Shown piece after piece: positions 32,470 through 45,654 of a DNA stretch of 64,000 nucleotides; positions within the stretch are counted from its first letter, which is position 1; the number at the start of each line of letters is the position of its first letter. The translations under genes were made by a program, and so were the position numbers. Source of the DNA: Trileptium ribeirensis (taxonomy: Eukaryota; Nematoda; Enoplea; Enoplida; Thoracostomopsidae). The notes below the pieces were generated by a model. The model ran no database searches, was not told the origin of the DNA, and worked only from the letters and a program-made list of their open reading frames with translations. The DNA lies in the NCBI GenBank assembly GCA_030248225.1, contig JASANE010005226.1:62001-126000 (forward strand), written 5' to 3'.

Positions 32470-34445
32470 ACATTCTACAACCGCCCAGCAAACTGACCCT
32501 TAGTACCGCGAGCAAGCGAAACTTTAAATATAGATTTTATCGTTTAGAAAATTTTTCTTCATCACTTAGGGTTTTGCCGGTATTTTTCCTTAAGAGTAAA
32601 GAAAATTGTTCCGCCGAGCCGAGCGTGGACGAAAGCTTTGAGCGAACCTCAATTAAGACTTAAAATTGACAATTTAGCACTTTTCCATGGATCCGGCTCG
32701 ATTCTGCGCCTTATCAAAACGTATAAAATTTCGCTGCTAAGACGAAATTTTATTTTCCCCACTGTTAATAACTTTAATTTTATAACGTAAACATTTACTG
32801 AAAATTTTCCCGCTAGGAAAATCTGAAAAATTAGAAAATTTGGTCCCAAACTTTTCGTACCAGGACCCAGAAACTGAATTAGGAATATTTTACCATAACC
32901 ACCCCAAGTCTACTATAGTTCACGAGTCTAAGGCCACGAAAAAGCAATCCACAGAGTAAATTTTACGACACCAATGAGTCCAGGTTTCAGTTTCGATCAT
33001 ATATGATCATATATTGCTAATATCACAATTTGCACCTTCGCTGCGCGTGGATGATGTTACCGAACGCGGACTCAATCACGTTTTACCACCCGAAAGCAGA
33101 GTGATGGTTTGTGAAAGTCAGATCCACTGTTTTTCGCTTGCCCCTCCCCAAAGTCGCTAACAACATTGTTGTTCATTAGTACTTTTTGCCGTACAGGGCA
33201 CACGTTGTCAGTCTCAGTCCCGGTGAACTGGCCATCGAATATGTTTGAGACAGAGCTTTAGGCATAAAAAAGGTTATCGTCGACCCTAGATGCCGTTCAA
33301 AATTGAATGTGCATGTAGATACGTATTCCTTGGTGTACGATAGAAAAGGAATCATTCCCGAGATTACACAACCCTGACCCCACACAAAAGGCAGTGAAAA
33401 CATTGAAAAGTTTCCGGACAATTTCATAGGCACCTAGGACATATTGTTGTAAACTGGTTATTGATTTTGAAAAGGAAGTTACTTGTACCTATTGTCATAG
33501 ATTATTCATACGTATGCGTGAAGTGATGCGTCGTGCCGAGTTGGAGTCGTACCTTTAAATATAAACCATTTATATGTACCCATACGCCTGTATATTTTTT
33601 AATATTATGCGCCATTATATTAATCACTACTGATTCGTTGTATAACACCCTGTTTGTAGCACCTTATCGCATCAGTTCGTATCGTGTACCATAGCAATTG
33701 ATATGTTGTATATGCAGTAGTTTAGGACGAGCCGAATCGAATCTGTTCTTTCCCTCCGTATACCCATAGTGTGCGCTTAGTCCCACTCCCAGTCGTGTTT
33801 TCGTTTAGCCGCCTTTTAGCTTACCTGAACCGGGTTAGCTGGAGTTCTCTAATTCCGAACGACCCGTTAGTCAGCTGATAACTGAGCATCACATAGACTT
33901 TCCCTTCCGTCCCGTACAGCATAAGGTAAGTGCAGCTGTCGTCGTTTAAGAAAGGCTTAGGTGAAGTTCACAAATTCACGTCGGGATTTATACAGCTGTG
34001 AGTGTCCCGTATAAAAAAGGGGGAATGCTCCGACATTTGTATGATACTCTACCGATTCCACGACCCAACAGTTTTTGCGTACCCGTAATTCCGTACACCT
34101 AACGAGAGAATAGCTTAGTATGATTATTCGTATTATAATTGTTTTACCGCTCATGTTATCCCTCATAATGTGTCGACATACGATTTTGGTTTACCAATAA
34201 ACATTATTTAAACCAAGACACATGCTGTTATTGTGATTCGATGATCATTGTAGCGATACGTGTTGAAGGGGTTTGAAATCGTCACCCCGGTCGACGACAC
34301 GCGTTCAAGCTTGACGTGCAGAAGATGGAAGCCTTAGCGTAACTCGTCGTTTTACGGTGTGTATGAGTACGACTCGAGCGACCAAGAAAATTGCCTCGCA
34401 GACTTTCGCCGAACAAAACACGCCGTTGACCAAAAACGCAATCCG
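32470..34445 (+). repeat. Partial arm copy of the palindrome family (distal part)
   Basis: It runs parallel to 38930-40855 for almost 2 kb in the same order and orientation. Shared blocks: gttccgc(c/t)ga-ccga at 32608 and 39106, gatgatgtta-cgaacgcg at 33050 and 39486, tgaactggccatcg at 33220 and 39680, aaggtaag-gcagctgtcg at 33925 and 40384, and gtcaccccggtcg at 34282 with its relative at 40690. The arm's terminal 400 bp are missing and the copy stops near 34445. It corresponds to the outer part of the right arm of 9406-24721. Confidence 0.7.
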
Positions 34446-34799
34446 AGGAGTGGCACCTGGCTCTTACGCGCCTTGTGTTCCTGGTGTCCGCGCAGGTACG
34501 CAAAAGCAGGGTCTAAAAGTTTTGAAGGGCTCATGACTCCCGTGAGCTAACTGTTTCCAAGGCAATTAACAGTAATAAAACTCCCCATACCGGCGAAGCA
34601 AGAAGTAACTTTGGCGTTATTTGAAGAACTTATTTTTGATACGGTACCTAACCCGTATCCTGTAGTAACTGGAAAACTCGTTGGAGAATCAATCGTACGC
34701 CGTTAATTGGCTGTGGACCTACAAGAGCTCAAATGATTATCCAAATTAGACATACCCCAAAAAATAACAGAAAATTCCCTCGATGAAATACGCCTTAGA
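34446..34799. other. Junction between two arm copies
   Basis: Not an arm sequence. It contains the conserved hairpin (34527-34547) seen at 9217 and 59662, and the start of a 297-bp tandem duplication. No coding sequence recognised. Confidence 0.4.
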
Positions 34800-35295
34800 A
34801 CTCTTACTTAATATTCCCACCCTAAGTAAAGAGTCAAATAATTTCCCCTTAAAAATTTAAGTGATGTAACAGATTCATGATGGATCGTTACGAGATGATT
34901 AATCCTGGCCACAGCCTAATGGGCAACATTTACGCATTTTGGTATTCAAAACCGTCGCTGAAACTAAGCCCTCGAACACGATAGCTTTGAAGGAAGTTAC
35001 GCCGTTAATTAGCTGTGGACCTACAAGAGCTCAAATTATCATCCAAATCAGACATATCCCAAGAAAACACAAAATTCCCTTGATGAAATCCGCCTTAGAA
35101 CTCTTACTTAATATTCCCACCCCAAGTAAAGAGTCAATTAATTTCCCCTTAAAATTTTAAAAGATGTAACAGATTCATGATGGATCGTTACGAGATAGAT
35201 TAATCCTGGCCACAGCCTATTGTACAACATTTACGCATTTTGGTCATAAAACCGTCGTTGAAACTAAACCCTCGAAGACGATAGTTTTGAAGGAA
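34700..35295 (+). repeat. 297-bp tandem duplication at the inner end of an arm copy
   Basis: gccgttaatt-gctgtggacc at 34701 recurs at 34998. Both units include the palindrome-spacer block and the arm start tgtaacagattcatgatgga followed by cgttacgag and cctggccacagcct. The inner end of the arm has thus been duplicated in tandem here. Confidence 0.85.
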
Positions 35296-38200
35296 GTTGA
35301 AGCAATTCACACACACCGATATGTGTCTAGAAAAAATTCATAATCAATGATTTTTTTTCTGTTCAAGTTTAGACCCATGTTGACCTTTCCGTATGAAGGA
35401 ATTGGTCGCACGACACTCTGTTGTCGCCTCACTAATAGTCATCATAAGTACCACCAACCACAAATCGATATGGTTGACACAATCGCTATATACTTTGTAT
35501 CTCCCAGTACTTCGGTCTGCACCGCCGATGTTTCCCTGATCAAAACGGGTGGATATAAAGATCGTAACATAAACGTATGATTATCTTATTATTGTTGTTA
35601 ATCGTAATATACCATTTATATTTGCCATAAAATACCCCTTTGTACACTTGATTTGTATTGAATTAACATAATTTATCGGTTGTTATATACCCGATTGATA
35701 CCGTCGTTCCTACGTATATATGTTTAATTGGCACCCTGATTGCATTGGTTCCTTATATACGATTTGTATTTATACCGTTGTTCATGCGTATGATCGATGT
35801 CATGATTGTATTGATCCCTCGCACTCGTTTGGTACCGTAGTTACCATATATAATTGTATTGTCAAATCGCGTTGATTTCGTTGTATCGTTGTTTGCTGTA
35901 GCCATAAAGGCACATAACTAGACACCATTTTTTGTACTTTGGACGCTGTTCTTATAAGCATTGTTTTAATCTGCTGTATCGTTGGCATATAGGTTTTAAC
36001 CTGACTATATTCATGCACAACCGCCCATGATTAGGTCGATTTTGGAGCGAAATTGTTGATTTTGCACATAAGTATATATTTATTGTAGGTACTTTAGTTC
36101 GGGTTTGGCGAGTCTTTGCCATCCCCGACCCGCGAATAAGTAGAACGGCGAGGCTCCCGCAACCACCTAAAAAGATTGTCACAAAAAGGTCTAACCCCGC
36201 GCGATAGGACTAAGAAAAATTTAGCCCGATTTAGCGAGAAAAATTGGCCATGACCACGACCGCCCTCCCAAGTGAGGACCACAAAAAGGAGTGGCTGTTC
36301 GCCCTATAACGAACAGCAATGAGAAAAATTTCCGAAAAATATAAGTTGAAATCACCGATATTAAATTTACCAGTGTTGAAGTTAAATTGTTAAAATCAAT
36401 AAAATATCAGCTACCATTGTTCATTTTCACTGGCAAAGATAGCTGATAAAGTGACATTTAAAACGTCAATTCCGAATACTCGCAATTGATGGTCCTTGCG
36501 GCTCTAGCCCATAACTCCGGAACCGTTGGAAAATCGGAGCACGGAACCTTTTTGGTGCAGAATTTTTCGGTCTCTCCATTGAGACCGGTCCATGGAAATC
36601 CGATCAGGATCCACAGACTTATTAAAAGATAATTAGGACGACCTCTTGAAAATGGACTAGAAACCATAGTTAACTTTATTTAGCTATTTTCACATTTAGT
36701 ACATACATGAGTATATAAATGTCGTCTTTGAATTCCCTCGATCCGAGACTTTCGTTTCAAACCGGAACGGATCAGCCGTGCCCAAATTGGGTACAGTACC
36801 CCATGAAATTTGAGGGAATTTTCCGATAGGTGTGAAACCCATAATTGGATTCGCCACAGTAATTCCGACACAAAAATATTACCTCACACCCTACACAAAG
36901 GTAACCCGAATCCATTGTTGCGAACACATAGCCTAAGATTTACTCAAGGAATTTGGTTGAAAACTCTCCGGAATTTTAGTAGGAATGCGTAATGTCGCAT
37001 ACGACTATACATTCATTAGTATCTTGTCGGATTCATAAACCCGACGACTCGAGATTGGGATGCCCCCACCTTAAGCTTAAATTAGTCATATCTCGAAATT
37101 CCCTCTAGGAATTTCGCTCAAATCTTGTTAGACAATAGCGTGCATTAGCCCTTGCAAATGAAATCTTAAGGTTGAATAAACTTTATCTTTGAATAACTTG
37201 GCCCGGTGACCTAAAAGGGCTTGACCCACTTAAAATGTCAATCGTTAATAATTCAAAATTCCTTCCAAGAATTTTGATGATTTTCGTTTTACAACTAGAA
37301 GCCGTTTAGACCTTCCATATGCGCTACTGGGGCCGGAAAAAACGTGGCTCGTTCAAAAATTATAATAAATGTAACCCGAGCAGCGCAAAAGCCGCTCAGG
37401 TTTTTTTTACACAAATTTCATAGATTTCGTTCCCCTATAGGCAGTTTCATATGTTGAGTTTTGGCTTAGCTTTACTATATATTTTTGTCATATCTTGTGA
37501 GTTTCTTTCTCCTCTATATAGTTAGCAATCATCAATGCATCACGAATGTTATCGGAGTCTCGAAACTTCGATACGCTATCGCTACGACTGCAATATCAAA
37601 ATTACCAGAGTTGGTAAATTCGATGGCAGTGGCAATATTTTTGTGTACAAATTAAGCTACATCGCAAATAGAGATGTCGGATCTGTCGCCCAGGGCACGA
37701 TGAATCAGTTTTGGAATGCACCGGTGACCCGTACCTAATAAATCGAAATTATAGGTCAAGTCCGGCCGCTGTGCAAATTTTCAAAGAGAAAGGCTGGCAC
37801 AATTTTTAGAAATTCCGAAATTTAGGTTTGCACCCCGTTTGTTAGGACAGGCGAAGAAACTCAGTCGGAATCGAGTAATTCAAAATCGTGCATTTAAGGA
37901 AGGTATAAATAAATTCGTTACGGCTGCAGCAAACCGGTTTAATGTTCAATGATACGAATCTGGTTTAACCCTTAGAAGATTGTCAAAATATTAGCAAAAT
38001 TCTGTAAGGTATAAGACAATCTTTGGGCCTATTTTGTTGGGGGGCGTGTTAAAGTTTACTCGCTTTTGGACAGTTTACTCGCCTTCGAGCCATCGTCACT
38101 ACCTTATTTCTATGTCAAGCAAAAATTTATTTAGAAAAATCAAAATTTCAACCCTGCCCCATGTCCTGAAGATGACGTGAATTCATGTTCATTCGTATTA

Positions 38201-41200
38201 TATAGCTATACAGTTTACATAGAGCTATTGACAGAGAGAGCATGCTTAAAACGTCAAATTGAGACTCCCCGAACAATAGATTCGTTCGTTAGCTTAGGCG
38301 GGTTGCCCCGTATTACACTAGTACCATCGCTTAGTAGCGATGATGATGAGCAACTTGACAAATGGTAAAAGAAACAATTCCACTTCGAGCAATCCGGACA
38401 TACAAATGATTAAGAGTCAGTAATTATATATGTTCAGTATCAAATCCGGCTGAGGTCGTGGAAATTGGGCTAGCTCCAGAGTGGTTCATGTTTCATCTAC
38501 TCCTGAGCTGAACCGTAGTATTCATCGTTTTCGAATGTGGACTAGTTAAGTAGCTTAAGAGTAGCTTAAGCACACAGGACGAACCAAATAAACAATTTTT
38601 GACGACCCGTATATAGCGTTTCCGCACTGGGCCGCCAATAATTCCGTTAGTGCGCAAATCCTTCTTTACGAAGTTGGATAAAAATTCGTATGTAGTACAT
38701 TCGTGAACCTAGGGATACAAAGTGGTCCTTAGGACCTCTAGAATATTATGGGTCAAATTGCAAGACCGTCGAGACGATTTGGTCGAGAATTAGTTCAATA
38801 CTGAATCTAAGGGTCGAGACAACTCGTCGAACACTTATTTTATTGCAAGAAAAAGGATCAACTGACGATTTTGAAATAGAATTAATTCAACCCCTGGTTA
38901 TTCCAAAACTGCTTTAATTTTTCTCTCCTTTCTGAGTATCGTGCCAGAAGTAACGAGAAACCAATTTGCCTAATGAACTATCAATGAACTAGCCTTACGA
39001 CTTCGATTATCCCAATCACTAATTACGAGTTTTACCGTTTAAAATTTTTCACTGCAACCCATGATTTCGTTATATTTTTACTTGAGAATTTAAAAAATCG
39101 TTCCGCTGAACCGATCGTGAACAAAGGTTTTTATTGATCCTCAAGTGAGGCTATTTACACCAAATTTCCCTGGTAAAACGAAATATTATTTTCCCCACGT
39201 TTGACAAGTTAGACTTTATGTAGGCAATAACTGAGATATTGCTTAGGAAATTTTGTCTTAATGTTAGCCTCAAAAGCTTGAAATTTCGGCCCAAATGTTT
39301 TCCTACCGGGACCTATAGGCTAAGCGATATGAATTCCACGCTGTATAGTTTTCCTTCGCAGCGGTTCACAATGTTAAAACGGCAATTTATCAAATACCGC
39401 TAGGACAAAATGAGTCGAGATTTGAGCTTCGAATATATTTAAATGTACATTTCTCATTGTTATTTGTACCTTCGTTGAGCAGAGATGATGTTATCGAACG
39501 CGAATCTAGTCGCGTCCTACCGCTCAAAACATTGACGGTTAGTGGACGTCAAATCCACTTTAGTTTTACCTGTCCTTCCTCAAAATTGGTAACGACATCG
39601 TTGTTCATTTTTCCCGACGTATTAAACTTTTTGCCGTACTTGGCACGTTTAGCCAGTAACACTAGGTATACTAAGTACCGATGAACTGGCCATCGGATAA
39701 GTTTGAGACAGAGCTTCAAATATAAAAACGATCGCCAACACTAGATACCGTTCAAAACATCCTAATTGATTATATGCGCGTATATATGTATTCCCTTACG
39801 TATGATAAGAGTTATTTTCGGGAGTACCAACCCTGACCACTGGGCAGCGAAATATTGTCACTAGAAAAGTTTCATTCTCATTTTGAAGATAATTTTATAA
39901 GAACCTAGGATATATTGTTACACATCGTCTATTGATTTCGAAAATAAATGTACCCACGGTCATAGTTTGTCATACGAATGCCTGAGAACTCGTGTCGCAT
40001 CGACTTGCAGTCGTACCCTTAATCATCGATCATATATCTATATGTATGTATATATTCTTGGATATGTATAAATGCAAATTGTTTAGTTATAATTATTGAT
40101 TCGTTGTATACTATTGTATGATATTTTGTTCTTGTTTCGTCGCTACAATTCGTATTGTGTACCATAGTAACTGATTATACGCCGTAGATTAGGATGAGCA
40201 GAATCGGATTTGTTTTCTCTTTGTATCCTTACCGCCTACGCTTAATCCCACACACAATCTTATATTTGCTTAGCCGCCCTTTAGCTTACCTGAACCAATT
40301 TAACCCGAAGTCCCTAGCACCGTGCGAGCAGTTACTCTGATGGACCCCGATTTCCTTTTCCGTTGCGTCTGGTGTGTCCAGTAAGGTAAGCGCAGCTGTC
40401 GTCTAAGAGGCTTAAGTGAAATTAGTAAATTCACGCCGTGATTTATACACTAGTGAGCGTTTTGTGAAAATGACTCCAATATGGTAATCCCGATTCCCGA
40501 TTTAATGGTACTAGCGTATTTCCGTATAACGAGAAGAACGGCCTATTATACTGTAGTGTCGATTGTGTTACTCCGTGTAATATGTTTGTATACGATTTTG
40601 CTTATCAATAAATACCGTTAAAAACGAAATCCACGGTGTTACCGGGTTTTGATGCCCGATGAAGTGATACGTTTATAACGGATCCGAAATCGTCGCCCCG
40701 ATCGATGTCCCGCTTTCAGGCTTGACGTGCAGATGTTGCAAGCCTTAGCGTGACTCACCGATCCATTGATGATGGTAAAAGTATGAATGGGTATGATTCG
40801 TGCGACATGCTACTTTGCGCAGGCTTTTGCTGAACGAACTCCCGTCGACCAAACACTCGATCCGACGTTAAACGTCTAGAGATTGTCGTACCCTAGTGGG
40901 GACCACTGGCTAAACAAATTAATCGTTAAGCAAAGTAAAACAAATAAATGAACACTTCCAGGTGGAACGATAATAGAAAATAGTGGTACGGTATCTTCGG
41001 CAGCCTGTGAGTAGCTGACAGAGCCAACCTCCCCGGGGAGCTCAAAGGTAGTACCACTTTGGCTACGCGTGCAACCTGCAGGATCAGAACACATCCTGTG
41101 AAGCACGCCTGCGGCTTACTAAGCTTCGTAGCTTCTTGGGACCGACCCGAAAAGAAAAATGAATCCAATAGGTGCGCCCTCGAGGTTACGATAGCCGGGG

Positions 41201-41255
41201 TCGTATGGGCATTACGACTGAAGTGTGCAATGCACCAGCGTCACGTCGATAATAC
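34800..41255 (+). repeat. Near-complete single arm of the palindrome family
   Basis: It starts with the spacer-like block and tgtaacagattc. It then follows the right-arm order: actt-cggtctgcaccgccgat (35517), gccataaaggcac (35900), gtgaggaccacaaaaagg (36274), cataactccggaaccgtt (36510), gagaccggtc-atggaaatcc (36580), a 175-bp-type unit (about 36930-37310), aaggtaagcgcagctgtc (40384), ggcagcctgtgag (40997), and the outer end cgtcacgtcgataatac (41240-41255). No mirror partner is present beside it, so this arm exists alone. Confidence 0.8.
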
Positions 41256-41569
41256 ACTTACATATACGCGAACCTATCCCCGATCAAAACGAGTTGCTTG
41301 TGACAAAGACACGTGTTGTATACTAATAGTCACATGAGAGTAAAAATTCAGATACTAAATTGGCACTTTCACTGTTCAATTACATTCAAAACATGAATTT
41401 GTTTTACTATTTTCATGCTTATCGGGATTTGACTGAAAAGTCGCCTAAATAGGACCTGTGCGTTTTTTGTGTGCCTTCCAAAATTTAGCTATACATTTTT
41501 ACGAAACTGCAAATGCACCGTATTTTGCATAATAAACAAACCCTATCAGTGACACAGCAGTTAGTTACT

Positions 41570-42400
41570 TTGCTTCACCACTTCCAGCACAAGACTGCTC
41601 TATCGTCCTACCCTGCAGGAAATCTATGGAAAGCATCCGGTGGTATCCGTCAACGCCAGCCTGGCAAATACTAATCATACATCCACCCGGGTAGCACTAT
41701 TCGAAACGACAACTCAGTAGACGCAGAGATCTGCAGAAGAATTCAGTCGTCTTGTAAAGCGTCGTTCGGCATTTTCAATAACGGCTGTAGTCCAAACATG
41801 ATATCAAAACACAGACTAAAATCAATGTGTACAAGGTGCAGTTCAGCAATGTTTAATGTATGCAACAGACGCTCGTTCTCCATGTGAAGTAAGTCAGACA
41901 GCCCGGATGGATTCAGCTCCACCATTTTCGCCGGATTATGCACATCAGATGGCAAATCCAGGCATTGGATGGTGCTATACTCCAGCCTGCAGGCGCGGCA
42001 AACGTTGATACATACATTACTGCAGAACAATTTAGATTGACCAGTCACGTTTCCCGAATTCCACAAGATCAACTACCAAAAAAGTGTTATTTATCGAGCT
42101 TGGGCATAAAAAGCGAAAAGGCTGATGTTCAAGGACACACCAAACAGGAAATCGCATGTGCGAACAAATTCAGGCACATGAAATCATCAACTCTCTTACA
42201 TACCAGGATGGTGCAACTTACTACACGATGCGAAAATAGAAGCTGGTGGCAGGCTGCTCACAATAGGCATCATCGAGCTCCAATCATGAGTGAATTCTGT
42301 TGTGACAATAATCATGGTCGCCAGTTTCGTCACTGAAGCCGTACTAAGACAGCCCACATGAGCGCATGCAGACAATAACTTTCACTACCTTTCAAAATGC
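41570..42400 (+). pseudogene. Decayed LINE 3' fragment (reverse transcriptase C-terminal region)
   Basis: In changing plus-strand frames one reads NSVDAEICRRIQSSCKASFGIF, then after a stop HVSRIPQDQLPKKC, then WWQAAH. These follow the conserved tail of many APE-type LINE proteins, where a D-x-I-x-R-RI helix is followed by the thumb and a GHVxRMP-x-RLPK box, then a W-x2-A-x-DR-x-WR box. Several stops and shifts are present. It lies in an intron of the PHF3/DIDO-like gene, opposite in strand, and belongs to a different family from the LINEs at 50-59 kb. The minus-strand open frame here is a shadow. Confidence 0.6.
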
Positions 42401-42668
42401 AACATCGATAACGAAAGAATACCGATGATGATAGAGAAACTGAATAATAAACACATTATCATCTATTCACCCGACTTCTCTTTACGACCCTCAGACATGA
42501 AAAGGGTAAGGCAGAAACACTAAGGTCAATGATCACCGGTTTATATTAGAAGAGTTCTGGGAAGTGTCACATTCTTCCCTTATGCACTCTTAATATCGAT
42601 GTTACGCACTCTTTACAAAATATCGATGTTACGCAAACACTTAAACAAAATAGTGCGAAAACACACAC
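42401..42668 (-). other. Intron start with a MITE end
   Basis: Immediately downstream (minus strand) of the PHD exon donor gtgtgtg. It contains gtgtcacattcttcccttatgcactctta at 42555-42583, which resembles the terminal repeat of the 29087-29383 MITE. Confidence 0.5.
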
Positions 42669-43611
42669 CTTTTGGTAAACTTTTTTCTTTAATAAGTCTC
42701 GATAAACTGATTTTACCACTGCGTAAATTTGAACAACCAAGCATTCCACCTATAGTCGAATGGGATTCGCGTCTAGCAATTCCTTTTGACTCGCATTTAG
42801 GACACATCCAAGGTAGTAATGATTTGCGAATTCGTTTAAGTTCCTTTGCCCCAAGACCCAAACATGCCACATGCATCGTTGAACCGCAATTTGCCAGACA
42901 TACAAGCAACTCTAGCCCCGGACGCTCGGTACCACACACACATGATCCAGTATCAGTTGGTACCCCTGCGCCCTTTAATAAGCGATTTGGACGCGGATAT
43001 TTTGTAGCTGCTGAATCGATATCATCGTTTTTCTTATTCGGCAGTGAAGCTCTACGTTTCGAATACGTTTTTGATTTAGATGACTCGTCGTCATCACCTT
43101 CTAAAGCTGAATTATCACTACTATCGTCTTCGTCTTCGTTGTCGCTAGAATTATACCTGTCGGATTCGCTGTTACACCGGCTACTTTTATTGATTTCTGA
43201 GTTATAATTTCGGTTGCGAACTGCACTGGAACAGTTTCCCGAGTCTTGTTTTCGCTGCTGCCCTTCAGGTGAGGTTATAATCATGTTTTCGCTATCAGTG
43301 TTCTGAAAATCATAAACATCAAGTGACTGTGACGTAGGCTTCGCCCTGATAGAATTCTCCTTAGCGTTATCGCTACTTCTGTCAATGTTGCAGATATTTT
43401 GGTACTTCGTTTCAGTATAATTGTCCAATAAAGCCGATTTTTCGACTTCTTTAGATTTATCTAAATTTGCTGCAAATGGCGTAGTTGTAGCTTTCACAGT
43501 ATTTTCTGCAAAATTGATCTTAAGCCGCAGTCCTGCAGTAGAAGATGCTGGCGTATCTGGTGTTGCTGTGTTTGCTACTGCTGCTTCTGAAGCCTCATCA
43601 ACGTCAGCAAC
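42669..43611 (-). CDS. PHF3/DIDO-like gene: acidic region and PHD finger exon
   Basis: 943 bp: 314 codons plus one base, acceptor aatttccag and donor AAAG|gtgtgt. The first two thirds are low complexity: Ala/Thr-rich, then Asn/Ser-rich, then an acidic run (NEDEDDSSDN, EGDDDESS) and a basic KRRASLPNKK that may be a nuclear signal. A PHD finger follows at about 42953-42783: SCVCG, LVCLANC, MHVAC, MCPKC, a C4HC3 order with the one-residue C-x-C spacing also seen in DIDO. PHD fingers read histone H3 tails. The 3' part (SKISLSRLIKEKSLPK-type) links to the Cys-rich exon at 30830, with matching phase. Its start joins in phase 0 to the exon ending at 44201. Confidence 0.85.
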
Positions 43612-44200
43612 CTGGAAATTAGCGATTATATCAAATATTGCGCAGTAAAAATCGGATACTACATCCCAATTTATTACTTTCAACAAAGTGTACGGATACC
43701 AAGTAGTATGAAAACAAAAACAGTATTAAGTTCAAAAACCAAAGTATAACTCCTGAAGCCAAACCTATGCTGACAGAAAAGAGAAGGAATGTTAAATATT
43801 AAAACTAAAAAAAGTAGATTTCAATTTTACTAACTATAAACTGGCCGCCATAACGTTTTAATTCAAGTACTGACAATGTATAATCCCAGAAAGAATTTGA
43901 CCAGCTGCTCCATGGTGTTAAAAACTAAAACAAAATACTAGATTCCGAAATCCTCGAACCAGGTTGTGTTAATTTTCGAGGCAGATTCAGCAGAGCTCTT
44001 TTATGAAATGACACAACCTCACTCATTGAGATGCGCGTAATAATGATTTTGCGGAAGCACTGTGGTTAGAATAGCTTTGTACAGATCGCTACGCTTTTGT
44101 CAAATAGACGTGAAAACTCAGCTTCTGCCTAATACAAGCGGTAAATCAAGCTTTTAAAATGAAACAATTTTGCATTACTTAATAATATCACCAAACTTAC
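43612..44200 (-). other. Intron of the PHF3/DIDO-like gene
   Basis: Between donor gtaagt (44200-44195) and acceptor aatttccag at 43612. AT-rich, nothing else recognised. Confidence 0.7.
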
Positions 44201-44276
44201 CATCGATTCGTGTGCAAGAGCCCCATCAGCAGCTGTAGTATTCTTTGTTGCTGAACATAAAGCTTCTTCAGGCAAT
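44201..44276 (-). CDS. PHF3/DIDO-like gene: small upstream exon
   Basis: 76 bp after acceptor gtatgttacag and ending ATG|gtaagt, a consensus donor. One leftover base then 25 codons: LPEEALCSATKNTTAADGAL, then AHESM. It joins in phase 0 to VADVDEAS of the next exon. There is no recognisable domain. Support comes from perfect splice signals and phase. The exon before it, which must end with two leftover bases, was not found, so the start codon of the gene is unknown. Confidence 0.65.
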
Positions 44277-45654
44277 CTGTAACATACAAAACAAATTTCT
44301 TGCCATGAGCTACTTCCTATCTTTGTCAAATGGATGTGTTTAGACCCGGTTTTTTGGTCCAAATTTGCTAGTTGATGGCCATAAGCTACTTTGCACCCAT
44401 ATCACACCACTCCTTGTTTGTAGAAGCGCGCCTGTGGCTGGTTGGTACCCCCTTCGGGAACGCCCACGATAACTTAAAACATCAATTTACAATGTTTTTT
44501 GGTGAAATTTAGGTATTTGACCCGTTCTTCAGTCCAAACTTGCTAATTTGCTGCCTTTCAGCTACTTTTCACCTGCATCTTACCTCTCTGGTTTCTGACA
44601 CACCCATACGGACCCACCAGTATAGCTAATCACTCAAACTACCATTCTTGTACTAGCTCAATAAAATTCATACTATGTAATATGTACAAGTATTGGATGC
44701 TGTTCTCATGTTGATTAAATAATAGGCCCATGTTGTCTTCGGTTGGCGTATCGTTAGGAAAAAGAATGCGGCAGCATCGCTCGATGAAGGCCTAAGTGTT
44801 ATATAACATGCGAAGCGAAGGCTAAGAGTTAAGCTTACTGTATCGATATACGGTGTAGTACGCATTTTTGGGCCCCTCAAAGTGACATTGGTTTAATAAT
44901 TTATAGCATTGCAAAGAATAAGAAGAATTAAAATACATCTTTAGTAAAAACAACTGTATTGTAATTTTAACGTAGCGTTTTTGGGCATCGGTTTCGGCAC
45001 TTTGAAAAACTCTTTGAAAAAATAGTCAGATTTTGCCCGTTTATTTATTTTTATAAAATAATAGATTTTCAATTGAATAGTAGTATGCGCGTTTGAGTGT
45101 GCAAAAAACCATTTGTTTTCCAGGATAGAAGATCATTAAATTAAGATATTACAAGTTATAAAAAATCCCTTATCGGAAATTGAAAAAGGAACGCCGGTAT
45201 AACCTTAGCAAAGTATATTTAATCTTATCATAAAATCAACTTAAAAAATTTTCAGCTGTCAGTTTTATGGATACGCTATAAGATGAATAATCCTTTTTCA
45301 GTCGTAAGAATTATCCTTGTTACATCACCCTAAATTGTTGAAAACAAGTATGACACCGAATCCTTTTAGAAAATGCTTATCAGAACATCGAACACATGTG
45401 GAAATAAGATTTTTACAGTACTCTCTCACGTCCTTTGCTGTCTGTTTCACTCACTAAAATATCGAACATAAGCAAAACACTGAACTCCTTACGGCAAACC
45501 TTAAATTTCATTCAGTCGCTACAATAACATAAACAAGTATATGCTGCACCCCTAAGTAAGTAAGTGCTAGTTTTTGGCTAAGTACAGCAGCAAAATCAAG
45601 ACTATGTTGTATGTTAAACACTCTCAAGACGAAATATGTGTCAATTTACGACAT
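44277..45654. other. Intron or upstream sequence with a weak duplication
   Basis: Two diverged copies of about 90 bp lie at 44326-44412 and 44507-44593 (tagacccggtttttt-ggtccaaa-ttgctagtt, then cagctac-ttt-cacc). The rest is AT-rich with no recognised exon. Confidence 0.45.

Noticed and set aside
41743..42072. A 109-codon minus-strand frame with several Cys residues
   Set aside because: The plus strand of the same DNA reads as a decayed LINE tail with recognisable boxes; the Cys pattern fits no finger family.
44129..44362. Reading the small upstream exon as a 77-codon stand-alone gene
   Set aside because: Only 44276-44201 is bounded by good splice sites and fits the phase of the next exon; the flanking codons look intronic.
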